Assembly: GCA_017646335.1 (NCBI GenBank)
Contig: JAGCMT010000039.1
Location: forward strand, 1-42,099
DNA from: Burkholderiaceae bacterium
GTDB taxonomy: Bacteria; Pseudomonadota; Gammaproteobacteria; Burkholderiales; Burkholderiaceae_F
Reading direction: 5' to 3'
Length of the DNA: 42,099 nt
In this document: piece by piece, positions 18,108-26,787 of the stretch
How positions within the stretch are numbered: position 1 is the first letter of the stretch
Layout of the letters: every line of letters begins with the position of its first letter
The notes under the pieces: model-generated
Seen by the model: the letters and a program-made list of their open reading frames with translations, nothing else
Told to the model about the DNA's origin: nothing
Databases searched by the model: none
Translations under genes and position numbers: made by a program

Positions 18108-18920
18108 ATGGAACTAAACCTCTTATTTTACGGTGTTGCAACGATTTTGTACCTATTTGCCGGCTTAAAAATTGTGAACGGCTTTAAAAAACAAGGCGAT
18201 GTGGCTCCGTTATCGACATTAGGTGCAGCCGGTCTCGGTATTGTTGCCCATTTCTGGGTTTTACAAGGTGCTGCGTTCCCTGCTAAAGCGACGATGGCGA
18301 TGGACTTCGGTATCGCTTTGTCCGCGATGTGTTTCTTTGCCGTGTTGATGCTTGTGTACGGAGCACTTTACACCCAAGTGCATGCGCTTTTGGGCATTGT
18401 GGCTTTGGTGGCCGGCGTCGGCGTTTGGGGCCCCGTTGTTTTCCCGAGTGGGCATGCATTGTTGCTTGGCGCACCGTTGAGTTTTAAGTTGCACATAGCC
18501 ATGGGTTTGATTGCTTATGCATTCATGATGATGGCGATCGTGCAAGCGATTTTGATGGGGATTTTGGATCGTCGTTTGCGTAATCATCAAGCATTGAGTG
18601 AACCTGCCGGTTTGGTGGCCGCATTGCCGGATTTGATGAGTATGGAACGTATGCTTTTCCGTTTCGTGCTCGCCTGCTTCGTGTTCTTGGTGTTGACGAT
18701 TGCCGGAGGTATGTTCTCTTCGACGATGATTGCCGATGCCGAACTTTTCGGCCATAAGACCGTGATGACGATGACGAGCTGCGCGATCTTCGGTGTGCTG
18801 CTTCTGGGTCGACGTTTTTGCGGTTGGCGTAGCCGTCAAGCCTTGATCGTTTTTTGGTTGGCAGTAGCCTGCCAAGTGATTTCGTATTTCGCTTATCGTT
18901 TTGTTTTAGACGTCTTCTAA
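18108..18920 (+). CDS. Cytochrome c assembly (CcsA/YpjD-like) membrane protein
   Basis: A 270-residue inner-membrane protein with about eight spans, of the CcsA/CcmC superfamily that handles haem; the YpjD subgroup, found beside ffh, has no firmly known role. Seen features are the N-terminal spans, a region with PLSFKLHIAMGLIAYAFMM containing a conserved-looking His, and a late segment with His in LFGHKTVMTMTSCAIFG. The ATG at 18108 is preferred to a TTG at 18093. The product sits at the head of a plus-strand series with the PP0621-type gene, ampD and yggT. Confidence 0.85.
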   Translation: MELNLLFYGVATILYLFAGLKIVNGFKKQGDVAPLSTLGAAGLGIVAHFWVLQGAAFPAKATMAMDFGIALSAMCFFAVLMLVYGALYTQVHALLGIVALVAGVGVWGPVVFPSGHALLLGAPLSFKLHIAMGLIAYAFMMMAIVQAILMGILDRRLRNHQALSEPAGLVAALPDLMSMERMLFRFVLACFVFLVLTIAGGMFSSTMIADAELFGHKTVMTMTSCAIFGVLLLGRRFCGWRSRQALIVFWLAVACQVISYFAYRFVLDVF

Positions 18921-18932
18921 AGGGTTGATTTT

Positions 18933-19163
18933 ATGGGGCGTATTCTTTTCTGGATGCTTTTGGGTGCTTTGATTTTCATGTTGATTCAAAATCGAAAAAA
19001 GTTACTCAAGCCGCGCCAAACCCGTCAGAAGCTGCGTCAAAGTGAGGCGAAAAAAATGGTTCCTTGCCCTGTGTGCGGCGTGCATTTTGCGGAAGCCGAC
19101 GGGGTATGGGTTAAAAACAAAATGGTTTGCTCACAAGAGTGTGCTCAAAAGGCTTCTCAATGA
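18933..19163 (+). CDS. PP0621-type small membrane-anchored zinc-finger protein
   Basis: A 76-residue protein with one N-terminal membrane span (ILFWMLLGALIFMLIQ), a basic linker and a C-terminal zinc-finger-like part with CPVCG and CSQEC. Proteins of this build occur between the CcsA-like gene and ampD in betaproteobacteria. The function is unknown. Its stop overlaps the ampD start (ATGA at 19160-19163). Confidence 0.82.
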   Translation: MGRILFWMLLGALIFMLIQNRKKLLKPRQTRQKLRQSEAKKMVPCPVCGVHFAEADGVWVKNKMVCSQECAQKASQ

Positions 19164-19735
19164 AGATTGATCATTTGGGATTTATCCATGGCGAGGGTGT
19201 GCGTTGGCATGCCTCGCCATTTTTTGATGAGCGAAGTGTTGGGTGTGTGCCGGAATTGATTGTGGTACACAATATATCGCTTCCTGCACGTCAGTTTGGG
19301 ACCGGTTGTGTTCAAGGTCTTTTTGACGGGACGTTGGATTGTTCTCAACATCCGACTTTTGACTCGTTGAAAGGGTTGGAGGTTTCAACCCATTTTTTCA
19401 TCGATCGTCAGGGTGGGGTGACGCAGTTTGTGAATACCCAAAAGCGAGCTTGGCATGCGGGTGTCTCGAACTTTATGGGGCGCTCTCGTTGCAATGATTT
19501 TTCGATCGGTATTGAGGTTGAAGGAAGTGACTTTGATCCGTTTGAATCCATTCAATATGAGACATTGGCTCGATTGATTGCCGCCATTGCCGAGCGTTAC
19601 GAGACAGTGACATGTGTGACGGGTCATAGTGATATTGCCCCGGGTCGCAAGACCGATCCGGGACCTTTCTTTGATTGGAAGCATTTGATGGAACAAGCCG
19701 CCATGCCAAAAACGGTACAATGCCACCATCTTTGA
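19160..19735 (+). CDS. ampD: 1,6-anhydro-N-acetylmuramyl-L-alanine amidase AmpD
   Basis: Cytoplasmic zinc amidase that splits anhydro-muropeptides during cell-wall recycling and so controls ampC-type beta-lactamase induction where AmpR is present. The ATG at 19160 gives 191 residues. Zinc ligands are His 37 (VVHNIS), His 156 (GHSDIAPGRKTDPG) and Asp 166; the upstream frame to 19127 overlaps the preceding gene and adds sequence not seen in AmpD. Along with mpl at 26788 it places two peptidoglycan-recycling enzymes in the window. Confidence 0.95.
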   Translation: MKIDHLGFIHGEGVRWHASPFFDERSVGCVPELIVVHNISLPARQFGTGCVQGLFDGTLDCSQHPTFDSLKGLEVSTHFFIDRQGGVTQFVNTQKRAWHAGVSNFMGRSRCNDFSIGIEVEGSDFDPFESIQYETLARLIAAIAERYETVTCVTGHSDIAPGRKTDPGPFFDWKHLMEQAAMPKTVQCHHL

Positions 19736-19750
19736 TATGTGAGATTTACG

Positions 19751-20302
19751 ATGTTTGCGAATTTTGTTGCTTTTCTTTTCAACATGATCACGACGTTCAT
19801 CGGATGTTTGTTGCTTCTTCGCACCTACATCTTCTATCAACGTTTGTCGATCTTTGATCCCATCGCACGCCTTGCTTGGGCAACAACCAATTGGTTGGTG
19901 GTGCCGCTGTCTCAAGTTTTTCGACCCACTCAGCGTTGGGAGCCGGCTTCGATCGTGGGCGCTTACATCATGGCCTTCGTCGTTGCGTTTGTGTCGCGTG
20001 AAGTTCACGGATTGCCGGTCGATCTTCTCATGGTGCCCGTCTGTGCCATTTTTGTCGTGATTCGTTGGTTGGCCGAGTTGGTGCTTTGGGGCACGGTTAT
20101 TTTTGTGGCTCTTTCGTGGTTGCAACCGACATCGCCCTCATACGCCATGCTTTGGCGTTTGACCAATCCGTTTTTGGGTCCGATCAGTCGTATGGTGCCT
20201 CGTATCGCCAATATTGATTTTTCGCCCGTCGTGGTCTTTTTGTTGGCCAACGTGGTGTTGTATTGGGTTGCTCCGCTGTCGCAGGGCTATTTGTTCATGT
20301 AA
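19751..20302 (+). CDS. YggT-family membrane protein
   Basis: A 183-residue inner-membrane protein with two YggT repeats: each has a span, a short amphipathic loop with an Asn/Pro-containing motif (TNWLVVPLSQVFRP near 50; TNPFLGPISRMVPR near 145) and another span. The family's role is unclear; osmotic tolerance or cell division have been suggested for relatives. The ATG at 19751 is preferred over a GTG at 19739. It is last in the series and is followed by a strong terminator. Confidence 0.88.
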   Translation: MFANFVAFLFNMITTFIGCLLLLRTYIFYQRLSIFDPIARLAWATTNWLVVPLSQVFRPTQRWEPASIVGAYIMAFVVAFVSREVHGLPVDLLMVPVCAIFVVIRWLAELVLWGTVIFVALSWLQPTSPSYAMLWRLTNPFLGPISRMVPRIANIDFSPVVVFLLANVVLYWVAPLSQGYLFM

Positions 20303-20316
20303 TTGATTTAGAAACG

Positions 20317-20350
20317 AAAAAAGGGAGACTCGATGGTCTCCCCTTTTTTT
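20317..20350. terminator. Bidirectional terminator between yggT-type gene and the MBL hydrolase
   Basis: Stem GGGAGAC (20323-20329) with GTCTCCC (20336-20342), flanked by A6 on one side and T7 on the other, between two convergent genes. Confidence 0.85.
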
Positions 20351-20360
20351 GCTTCAATGG

Positions 20361-21026
20361 TTATGCGAGTTCGATCGATTCTCCGATTTCCATCACCAAC
20401 GGCGTCTTTTGTTGTTCGATAATCATGCTTTCAAACGCGACCGTATCGACTTCGATGGCCGAGAACGTATCGAAATGCATCGGGATGATGGCTTGTGCAC
20501 CGGTCCACTTGGCGGCGACGGCAGCGTGTTCCATTCCCATCGTATAGTGACCGCCGATCGGTAACATGGCAACATCCGGTTCATAAATTTCACCGATCAT
20601 TTTCATCTCTTGAGACAAGGACGTATCGCCGGCGTAGTAAATGGTCGTGCCTTCGATTTCAAGCACGTAACCCACGGCGCAGCCGGCATAGGTGCCGTCC
20701 GGCGTGGAGCTAGAGTGAAATGCCGGTACGGCGCAAGCGCGACCCCAGGCATAAGTCAGCCACCCGCCCACGTTCATACCGACGGCTGCAGCCCCTTGTT
20801 TGGCGCACCAACCGGCCAATTCGTGAACGGCCGTAATCGAGGCTCCGTGCTCTTTGGAAATGTCGACAGCACTACCCAAATGGTCACCATGACCGTGCGT
20901 GACGAGAATGTCACACACTTGGCTCGGATCGTAATCGGGGCTCTTGACCAGGAACGGATCCAAAAGAATCTTGTGATCGCCGGTTTGGATTTCGAAGGCG
21001 CTATGGCCCAAATAGGTAATGATCAT
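20361..21026 (-). CDS. Metal-dependent hydrolase, UPF0173/UlaG-like beta-lactamase fold
   Basis: A 221-residue metallo-beta-lactamase-fold protein of the UPF0173 type. It starts MIITYLGHSAFEI, has the metal motif THGHGDHLG (HxHxDH) near residue 44, a further Asp in YYAGDTS and a late His in IPMHFDT. The substrate is not known. It lies 96 bp after the kinase gene on the same strand, so it may be the last gene of that transcript or have its own promoter. Confidence 0.9.
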   Translation of the reverse strand: MIITYLGHSAFEIQTGDHKILLDPFLVKSPDYDPSQVCDILVTHGHGDHLGSAVDISKEHGASITAVHELAGWCAKQGAAAVGMNVGGWLTYAWGRACAVPAFHSSSTPDGTYAGCAVGYVLEIEGTTIYYAGDTSLSQEMKMIGEIYEPDVAMLPIGGHYTMGMEHAAVAAKWTGAQAIIPMHFDTFSAIEVDTVAFESMIIEQQKTPLVMEIGESIELA

Positions 21027-21122
21027 CGCAAATCTCCAACATCACCGTCCGATTGGTACTCTGACGGCATCGATAATAGACAGCATTAATTGTAGAGGAT
21101 GCGGATTGGTCCGTGTCGCCGC

Positions 21123-22067
21123 TTAGTGAGAAAGCGAGAGCTTTTCTCCCCAAGCTTGAGCGTATCGCATTTCAATTTCTTCCAGTGTGAAGCGATAGCC
21201 TTGCGGGGTTTGCACTTCGGCTTTGATTGCGCCCATGAGCGTCGCCAAACGCATCGATTTTTCCCAACCGAGATTCATTGACAGGCCGGCGACCAAGCCA
21301 CTGCGGAAGGCATCTCCGCAGCCGACGGGACTTTTGAAGTCGCTCACGGGGAGCGCATTGAGATGAAGTTCAAAGCCGTCGGATAAGGTCAGCGTTGCTC
21401 CTTTTTCAGCCTGCGTGACAATGAGCGCTTGCACTTTGCCAAGGATTTCTTTTTTACTCCATTGTGTCTTTTGCAGAAGCACTTGCCACTCGTAGTGTGA
21501 CATGGTGAGGATGTCGACACGTTCGATCAACCAGCGCATGTCTTCGCCTGTGAGGTAAGCGGAGGCTTGGCCGATATCCAAAACGATACGAACCTTTCGG
21601 GCGTTGAGATAGTTCACATGGGCACGCATCACGGGCGTATCCATGGGGGTGATGACACCGAGTTCCAGCGTTTCCCCATCGGCATGAGCCTTGGCGGCAA
21701 ACGCCATGGCGCCTTCGTGAAAGGCGGTCAATTGATTGCCTAGGCGATCGGTCGTGATCAACGCTTGAGCGGTGAAATGATCGGGGATACGAAGAATGCC
21801 GCGAGTGGAGATGCCGAGGCTTTCGAAGTGTTTTTCGTAATCGTGAGCATCTTGACCCCAAGCCGATGCGATAAACGGGGTGGCGCCAAGCATTCGGAGG
21901 CCGTAGGCAATATTGCCGGCACAGCCTCCGAAGTTTTTAATCATGCGGGGAGTTTGAAAGGTGACGTTGAGTTCATGAAGGTTATCTGCCAACAAATGAT
22001 CGGCAAACGCACCTTCAAAACTCAAAACCGTATCGTATGCGACGGATCCTGAGATAAAGATGCTCAT
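21123..22067 (-). CDS. PfkB-family sugar/nucleoside kinase
   Basis: A ribokinase/adenosine kinase-like enzyme of 314 residues. Family signatures are GGCAGNIAYGLRMLG near residues 47-61 and the catalytic segment PVGCGDAFRSGL; most family members have GAGD in the anion hole, so the Cys is a small variation. The substrate cannot be told from sequence. The ATG at 22067 has a GGTGA just upstream; a frame to 22082 adds five residues. It is part of the minus-strand series accB-accC-prmA-DUF3426-kinase, an order common in betaproteobacteria. Confidence 0.88.
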   Translation of the reverse strand: MSIFISGSVAYDTVLSFEGAFADHLLADNLHELNVTFQTPRMIKNFGGCAGNIAYGLRMLGATPFIASAWGQDAHDYEKHFESLGISTRGILRIPDHFTAQALITTDRLGNQLTAFHEGAMAFAAKAHADGETLELGVITPMDTPVMRAHVNYLNARKVRIVLDIGQASAYLTGEDMRWLIERVDILTMSHYEWQVLLQKTQWSKKEILGKVQALIVTQAEKGATLTLSDGFELHLNALPVSDFKSPVGCGDAFRSGLVAGLSMNLGWEKSMRLATLMGAIKAEVQTPQGYRFTLEEIEMRYAQAWGEKLSLSH

Positions 22068-22085
22068 CTCGTCACCTAACAATGA

Positions 22086-23027
22086 TTAGATCGAGGAGTC
22101 GATCTCGATGGAGAGCGTAGCCGGTTCGCCTTCTTGCAATTCAAACGCAAAGCCGATGTCGGCTTGTGCTTGAGGAGCGACCGTAGCTGCCTTGTCTTCC
22201 AAATAGTTTTCCGGCAACACTTGACGGCGAGTCAAGATGTCTTCCTTTGCACTCTTGAGTTGTACCAAGAGGGCCGGATATTTTTGAGCGATATCCGTTG
22301 CGTTTTTGACGGTTGCTCGCACAGCCCAACGCTTGTCATCGAGCTTTTCCAACTTTTGGGAAACCACGCTGAAAATAGGCGTTTTCGGAGCTTGTGCTTT
22401 TTCAGCGTCGGCGCACTTCAAATATTGGCAAAGCGGTGCGTACACCTTTTCCATCTGCGGGGCTTTTTCCAATACCATCGGACGGTACATCGCCAATAAT
22501 TGTGCGGCAATGCCGGCAGCGGCAATCAAGGCGATCAAGAACCAAAGCCACGTGCGAGAACGCTTGGGCTCATCGTCTTCTTCGTCATCCATATCCTCTT
22601 CGGGTTCTTCGGCGTTGACCGGTTCGGTCGTAGCGGGAACCGAGGGGAGTGTATTGAAGGAGGGCTCAACCGATGCGGCACTTTCTTGAGCCAACGGTGC
22701 ATTGATCACTTCCTGACGAGCCGGGGCGGTCGTCGGGGTGCTACTGACACGCGTTAAATTGGCAGAGTCATCCACGGCATCAAAACCCTGGAGTTGGCTA
22801 GCCAATGCTTTCATGCTGGCGATACCTTGACGCTCAGCTTCGGCTTGTCGTTCCATCACGGCAACCGAAACGGGAGCCGTGGTTTTGGAGCGATAAAGGT
22901 GTTCTTTTGCGTTAAAAACGCTATTGCAGAAGCCACAGCGTACTTGGCCTTCTTTGGCATTTAATACCGACTCGTCAAGCTTGAATGCCTGAGAGCAAGT
23001 CGGACAACGAGTGATAAACGTTGTCAT
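22086..23027 (-). CDS. Zinc-ribbon and DUF3426-domain membrane protein
   Basis: A 313-residue protein with an N-terminal MJ0042-type zinc ribbon (CPTC near 8-11 and CGFC near 31-34), a low-complexity acidic linker rich in Glu and Asp (about 138-153), one membrane span (about 159-181) and a periplasmic DUF3426 domain. The layout suggests a cytoplasmic sensor or binding domain tethered to the membrane, but no function is known. It is encoded between prmA and the kinase. Confidence 0.87.
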   Translation of the reverse strand: MTTFITRCPTCSQAFKLDESVLNAKEGQVRCGFCNSVFNAKEHLYRSKTTAPVSVAVMERQAEAERQGIASMKALASQLQGFDAVDDSANLTRVSSTPTTAPARQEVINAPLAQESAASVEPSFNTLPSVPATTEPVNAEEPEEDMDDEEDDEPKRSRTWLWFLIALIAAAGIAAQLLAMYRPMVLEKAPQMEKVYAPLCQYLKCADAEKAQAPKTPIFSVVSQKLEKLDDKRWAVRATVKNATDIAQKYPALLVQLKSAKEDILTRRQVLPENYLEDKAATVAPQAQADIGFAFELQEGEPATLSIEIDSSI

Positions 23028-23053
23028 AGTACTATCGCTTTCGAATCGAGTGA

Positions 23054-23953
23054 TTATTCACGACGACCGGCGATACAGACCCAGCCTTCTTGTTCCTTCC
23101 AAACGGAAAGCTTCACGCGAGGATCGTGTTCGCGGTACACCTCAATGACTTCTTCGGCTTGACGAGCCAAGATGCCGGACAAGACAAGCGAGCCGCCTTC
23201 TTTGACACGAGCCAAGAGGGCCGGAGCCAAGAACTTCAACGGGTTCGACAAGATGTTGGCAACAACGACGTCAAACTGACCTTCAGGCATACCTTCGGGC
23301 AACACGAAACGAGCCGGAGCCTCATTGGCTTCGGAGTTGATTTGAGCGGCTTCAACGGCTTGCGGGTCAATATCGGTGCCGAGGACTTCCTTGGCGCCTA
23401 CCTTCTTGGCCGCAATGGCCAAAATGCCGGTACCGCAACCGTAGTCCAAAACGCTTTGATCGTTTTGAACGTTCGCATCGATCCATTGCAAGCAAAGGTG
23501 CGTCGTCGGGTGCGAGCCCGTACCAAAGGCCACACCCGGATCGAGGCGAATATTGATGGCCGTGTCGCCAGCCGGCGGCTCGTGCCACGTGGGCACGATC
23601 CAGAGGCGATCACTGACCTTCACAGGTTGGAATTGAGCTTGCGTGATACGCACCCAATCGGCGTTTTCGACTTCCACGTCCGCAACCGTCTTGGGCTCTT
23701 CGATACCCAAAGCCTTGCAAGCGATCGTCAAGGTCATGCTCAAATCGAAATCGTCATTGATCAAGACCTTCAAGAGGGAATTTTTCCATGCACAGTGCAC
23801 GGGCTCCATTCCCGGTTCGCCGTAAAGCGGTTGTTCATCAGGCGTGTCTGCATCTGCGTCTTCGATGACGACGGACAAAACGTCCGCATCCATCAAGGCG
23901 TCGCCCAAAGTTTCTGCATATTTGTCACTCACCAAGAGGGTGATTTCACGCAT
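23054..23953 (-). CDS. prmA: Ribosomal protein L11 methyltransferase
   Basis: Uses S-adenosylmethionine to trimethylate L11 at several amino groups. The 299-residue protein has the N-terminal L11-binding domain, a linker, and the methyltransferase core with DPGVAFGTGSHPTTHLCLQW and the SAM-binding VLDYGCGTGILAIAA, plus the NILSNPL catalytic-site motif. It follows accC by 19 bp. Confidence 0.96.
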   Translation of the reverse strand: MREITLLVSDKYAETLGDALMDADVLSVVIEDADADTPDEQPLYGEPGMEPVHCAWKNSLLKVLINDDFDLSMTLTIACKALGIEEPKTVADVEVENADWVRITQAQFQPVKVSDRLWIVPTWHEPPAGDTAINIRLDPGVAFGTGSHPTTHLCLQWIDANVQNDQSVLDYGCGTGILAIAAKKVGAKEVLGTDIDPQAVEAAQINSEANEAPARFVLPEGMPEGQFDVVVANILSNPLKFLAPALLARVKEGGSLVLSGILARQAEEVIEVYREHDPRVKLSVWKEQEGWVCIAGRRE

Positions 23954-23972
23954 CTTGCTCTTTCCTTATTAC

Positions 23973-25337
23973 TTAGATACTACGTTGAGAGTTCTTCAAG
24001 TCTTCCAAACGACCTTCAAGGTAGTGGATGTCGAAGCCGCCTTGGCGGAACTTTTCATCGATCATCAACTGACGGTGAAGCGGTACGTTGGTCTTGATGC
24101 CGGAGACGGCCATTTCAGACAAAGCGATCTTCATACGAGCGATAGCGATTTCACGCGTGTCACCGTACGTGATCAACTTGCCGATCATGGAGTCATAATA
24201 CGGCGGAACATAGTAGCCCGCGTACACGTGGCTGTCAAAGCGTACACCGGGACCGCCCGGCGTATGCCAAGCCGTCACCTTACCCGGACTCGGGATGAAG
24301 TTGAACGGATCTTCAGCGTTGATACGGCATTCGATGGCATGGCCCTTAATCTTGATGTCTTCTTGCTTGATAGACAAGGGTTCGCCGAAAGCGATCTTGA
24401 TTTGTTCCTTCACGAGGTCGACACCGGTGACGAATTCCGTCACGGGGTGTTCAACTTGAATACGGGTATTCATTTCAATGAAGTAGAACTGACCGTTTTC
24501 ATACAAAAATTCGAACGTACCGGCACCGCGGTAGCCGATGCGCTTACAAGCTTCGACACAGCGTTCGCCGACTTGGTCGATCAAAGCACGGTCAACACCA
24601 AAGGCCGGAGCTTCTTCCAAAACCTTTTGGTTGCGACGTTGCATGGAGCAGTCACGTTCACCCAAGTAAACGGCATTGCCGTGGCTGTCTGCCAACACTT
24701 GGATTTCGATGTGACGCGGGTTTTCCAAGAACTTTTCCATGTAAACGGTCGGATTACCGAAAGCCGTTTGAGCTTCTTGCTTGGTCATGGAAACGGAGTT
24801 CAAAAGGCTCGATTCCGTACGAACGACGCGCATACCGCGACCGCCGCCACCACCGCTGGCCTTAATGATGACCGGATAGCCGATCTTGCGAGCGATTGCG
24901 AGGATTTCTTCAGGATCTTCAGGCAAAGCACCGTCAGAACCCGGCACGCAGGGCACGCCGGCTTCAATCATGGCCTTCTTAGCGGAGACCTTATCACCCA
25001 TGATGCGGATGGATTCGGCGCGCGGACCGATGAATGCGAAACCGGAACGTTCGACGCGTTCAGAGAAGTCGGCATTTTCGGACAAGAAGCCGTAACCCGG
25101 GTGAATGGCTTCAGCATCGGTGACTTCAGCAGCACTGATGATCGCCGGGATGTTGAGGTAACTGTCGGTAGAGGAGGCCGGACCGATACAAACGGATTCG
25201 TCGGCCAAGCGCACATACTTGGCATCGGCGTCAGCCGTGGAGTGAACCACGACCGTTTTAATACCCATTTCTCGGCACGCACGTTGAATGCGTAAGGCAA
25301 TCTCACCGCGATTAGCGATTAAGACTTTTCCGAACAT
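23973..25337 (-). CDS. accC: Biotin carboxylase subunit of acetyl-CoA carboxylase
   Basis: ATP-dependent carboxylation of the biotin on AccB, the first half-reaction of fatty acid synthesis. The 454-residue protein has the biotin carboxylase N-domain ([17 protein letters not shown]), the ATP-grasp Gly-rich loop [12 protein letters not shown], the motif [13 protein letters not shown], and the catalytic [14 protein letters not shown]. It is five bases downstream of accB and co-transcribed. Confidence 0.98.
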   Translation of the reverse strand: MFGKVLIANRGEIALRIQRACREMGIKTVVVHSTADADAKYVRLADESVCIGPASSTDSYLNIPAIISAAEVTDAEAIHPGYGFLSENADFSERVERSGFAFIGPRAESIRIMGDKVSAKKAMIEAGVPCVPGSDGALPEDPEEILAIARKIGYPVIIKASGGGGGRGMRVVRTESSLLNSVSMTKQEAQTAFGNPTVYMEKFLENPRHIEIQVLADSHGNAVYLGERDCSMQRRNQKVLEEAPAFGVDRALIDQVGERCVEACKRIGYRGAGTFEFLYENGQFYFIEMNTRIQVEHPVTEFVTGVDLVKEQIKIAFGEPLSIKQEDIKIKGHAIECRINAEDPFNFIPSPGKVTAWHTPGGPGVRFDSHVYAGYYVPPYYDSMIGKLITYGDTREIAIARMKIALSEMAVSGIKTNVPLHRQLMIDEKFRQGGFDIHYLEGRLEDLKNSQRSI

Positions 25338-25342
25338 AGTAA

Positions 25343-25807
25343 TTAGCCAATGATGAAGAGCGTTTGACCGAATTCGACCGGTTGACCGTTTTCGACGCAG
25401 ATTTCCTTAACCGTGCCACTCGTTTCAGCTTCGATTTCGTTCAAAAGCTTCATGGCTTCGATGATGCAGAGCGTTTGACCGGCCGTAACCTTGTCGCCAA
25501 CGCTAACGAACGGAGCAGCGCCGGGGCTCGGAGCGCGGTAGAACGTACCGACCATCGGGCTCGTCACTTGCGTGCCTTCAACCTTCACTTCAGCAGCGGG
25601 AGCCGGTGCGGGTGCGGCGGCGGGGGCCGGAGCGGCGACCGGAGCCGGAGCGGCAACGACCGGAGCGGCAGCTACCGGAGCAGCAACAGCAACCGTTTGA
25701 ACTTTGTTAACGATACGAACCTTGTCGTTTTCTTCCGTGACTTCGAGTTCGGAAATGCCACTTTCGGCGACCAAGTCGATCAAAGTCTTCAATTTACGAA
25801 GATCCAT
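25343..25807 (-). CDS. accB: Biotin carboxyl carrier protein of acetyl-CoA carboxylase
   Basis: Carries biotin between AccC and the carboxyltransferase. The 154-residue protein has a short helical N-terminus, a flexible Ala/Pro linker (about residues 39-72) and the biotinyl domain with the target Lys 120 in EAMK. AAGGAG before the ATG supports the start. aroQ, often found before accB, is absent; an inverted repeat lies about 105 bp upstream. Confidence 0.97.
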   Translation of the reverse strand: MDLRKLKTLIDLVAESGISELEVTEENDKVRIVNKVQTVAVAAPVAAAPVVAAPAPVAAPAPAAAPAPAPAAEVKVEGTQVTSPMVGTFYRAPSPGAAPFVSVGDKVTAGQTLCIIEAMKLLNEIEAETSGTVKEICVENGQPVEFGQTLFIIG

Positions 25808-25909
25808 TCGGAGTACTCCTTAATAAAAATTCCTCGATTTGCCTTGATTTCTTGTGTTTTTGATGAAGATAAAGGCAAGAAAGGCAAAAACATCACAAAT
25901 TACCAAGCA

Positions 25910-25930
25910 TTGTGTACCTTTTTTACACAA
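25910..25930. promoter_or_regulatory. Inverted repeat upstream of accB, candidate operator
   Basis: TTGTGTA (25910-25916) and TACACAA (25924-25930) form a perfect 7-bp dyad with a 7-bp spacer in the 256-bp gap between accB and the preceding gene. The spacing fits a dimeric regulator; alternatively it forms a weak hairpin. The regulator is unknown and I found no convincing promoter next to it. Confidence 0.35.
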
Positions 25931-26063
25931 ATATCTAGAGGGTAAAAAGTGCTATTTTCACGTTTGTAGCATTTAGCAACAAATTAACGCAGGACATACA
26001 CCAATTGGATGATGATTGTGGGTATTTACAGAGAGATGAAAACAAATAAGGGTAAATTATCCC

Positions 26064-26690
26064 TTAGTAGGTATTGATTAATGTGGTTAATTCGCTCAAG
26101 TCGATTCGACCGGCCGATTCCAGTGCATTTTGGTGCTCATCCGGTGCTTTTTTGTAGCGATGGACGTATTGATCCTTGGCTCGAAAAACTTCCAATCGGA
26201 TGCCGACGCGGCGAAGGTGTTTGTCCTTTTTCAAAAAGAGGCTGTCGCGCGGAACATCAATGAGCCAACCGTAGGCGATCTCGGCTTGAGGCTTGGCCGG
26301 TTCGGGGTCGATGACTTCGAAATCGATGCCGGCTTGCATCAGTGCGATTTCAACCGATTTGGCATCATCGGTAAAAGCTGCCAAACGAAGGTTGGAATAA
26401 ACGGTGGCGCAACCGTTTAAAACACTGCCGGTGAGATAGAGAGGAAAATCGATACGCTGCATGATGTAAAGGGCCAATTGGCGCCAGTTTTTCAAGATGT
26501 CAGCGTGGTCGGGTTCTAGCAGATAGAGCTCGCGACGCAATGTCGTTTCAATTAAATCGGCGTTCGGCCAGTCGGAGGTGGAGCCGACATAATCAGCCAC
26601 GATTTCACGCGCTTCTTGCCAAGAGGCGCCTTGCATAATTTCGTGGGCGATCGCCATTGCGAGACTTTGGGAGTTTTTTTGCGTCAACAT
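26064..26690 (-). CDS. Conserved-looking unknown protein, divergent from mpl
   Basis: A 208-residue soluble protein with no signal or membrane span. I do not recognise the family with confidence. The middle segment FPLYLTGSVLNGCATVYSNL, followed by DDAKSVEIALMQAGIDFE and a conserved-looking Asp later, faintly recalls nucleotidyltransferase-like folds, but no full motif is present. It shares a 97-bp divergent region with mpl. Confidence 0.7.
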   Translation of the reverse strand: MLTQKNSQSLAMAIAHEIMQGASWQEAREIVADYVGSTSDWPNADLIETTLRRELYLLEPDHADILKNWRQLALYIMQRIDFPLYLTGSVLNGCATVYSNLRLAAFTDDAKSVEIALMQAGIDFEVIDPEPAKPQAEIAYGWLIDVPRDSLFLKKDKHLRRVGIRLEVFRAKDQYVHRYKKAPDEHQNALESAGRIDLSELTTLINTY

Positions 26691-26787
26691 GAGAAAAATC
26701 CTTTGCCGATACGCAGAAATATACAGGAATCGGCTTGTCGAAACGGCTAAAATTATTCCTTTGGTATCTCAAACGAATCGAGTCAAA

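Noticed and set aside
23844..25295. Long plus-strand frame of 483 codons opposite accC
   Set aside because: It is a shadow of the biotin carboxylase gene, with composition and motifs that make no protein sense.
26689..26787. 33-residue N-terminal extension of Mpl
   Set aside because: The Mpl family begins at MHIHILGI; the extension lies in the divergent promoter region.
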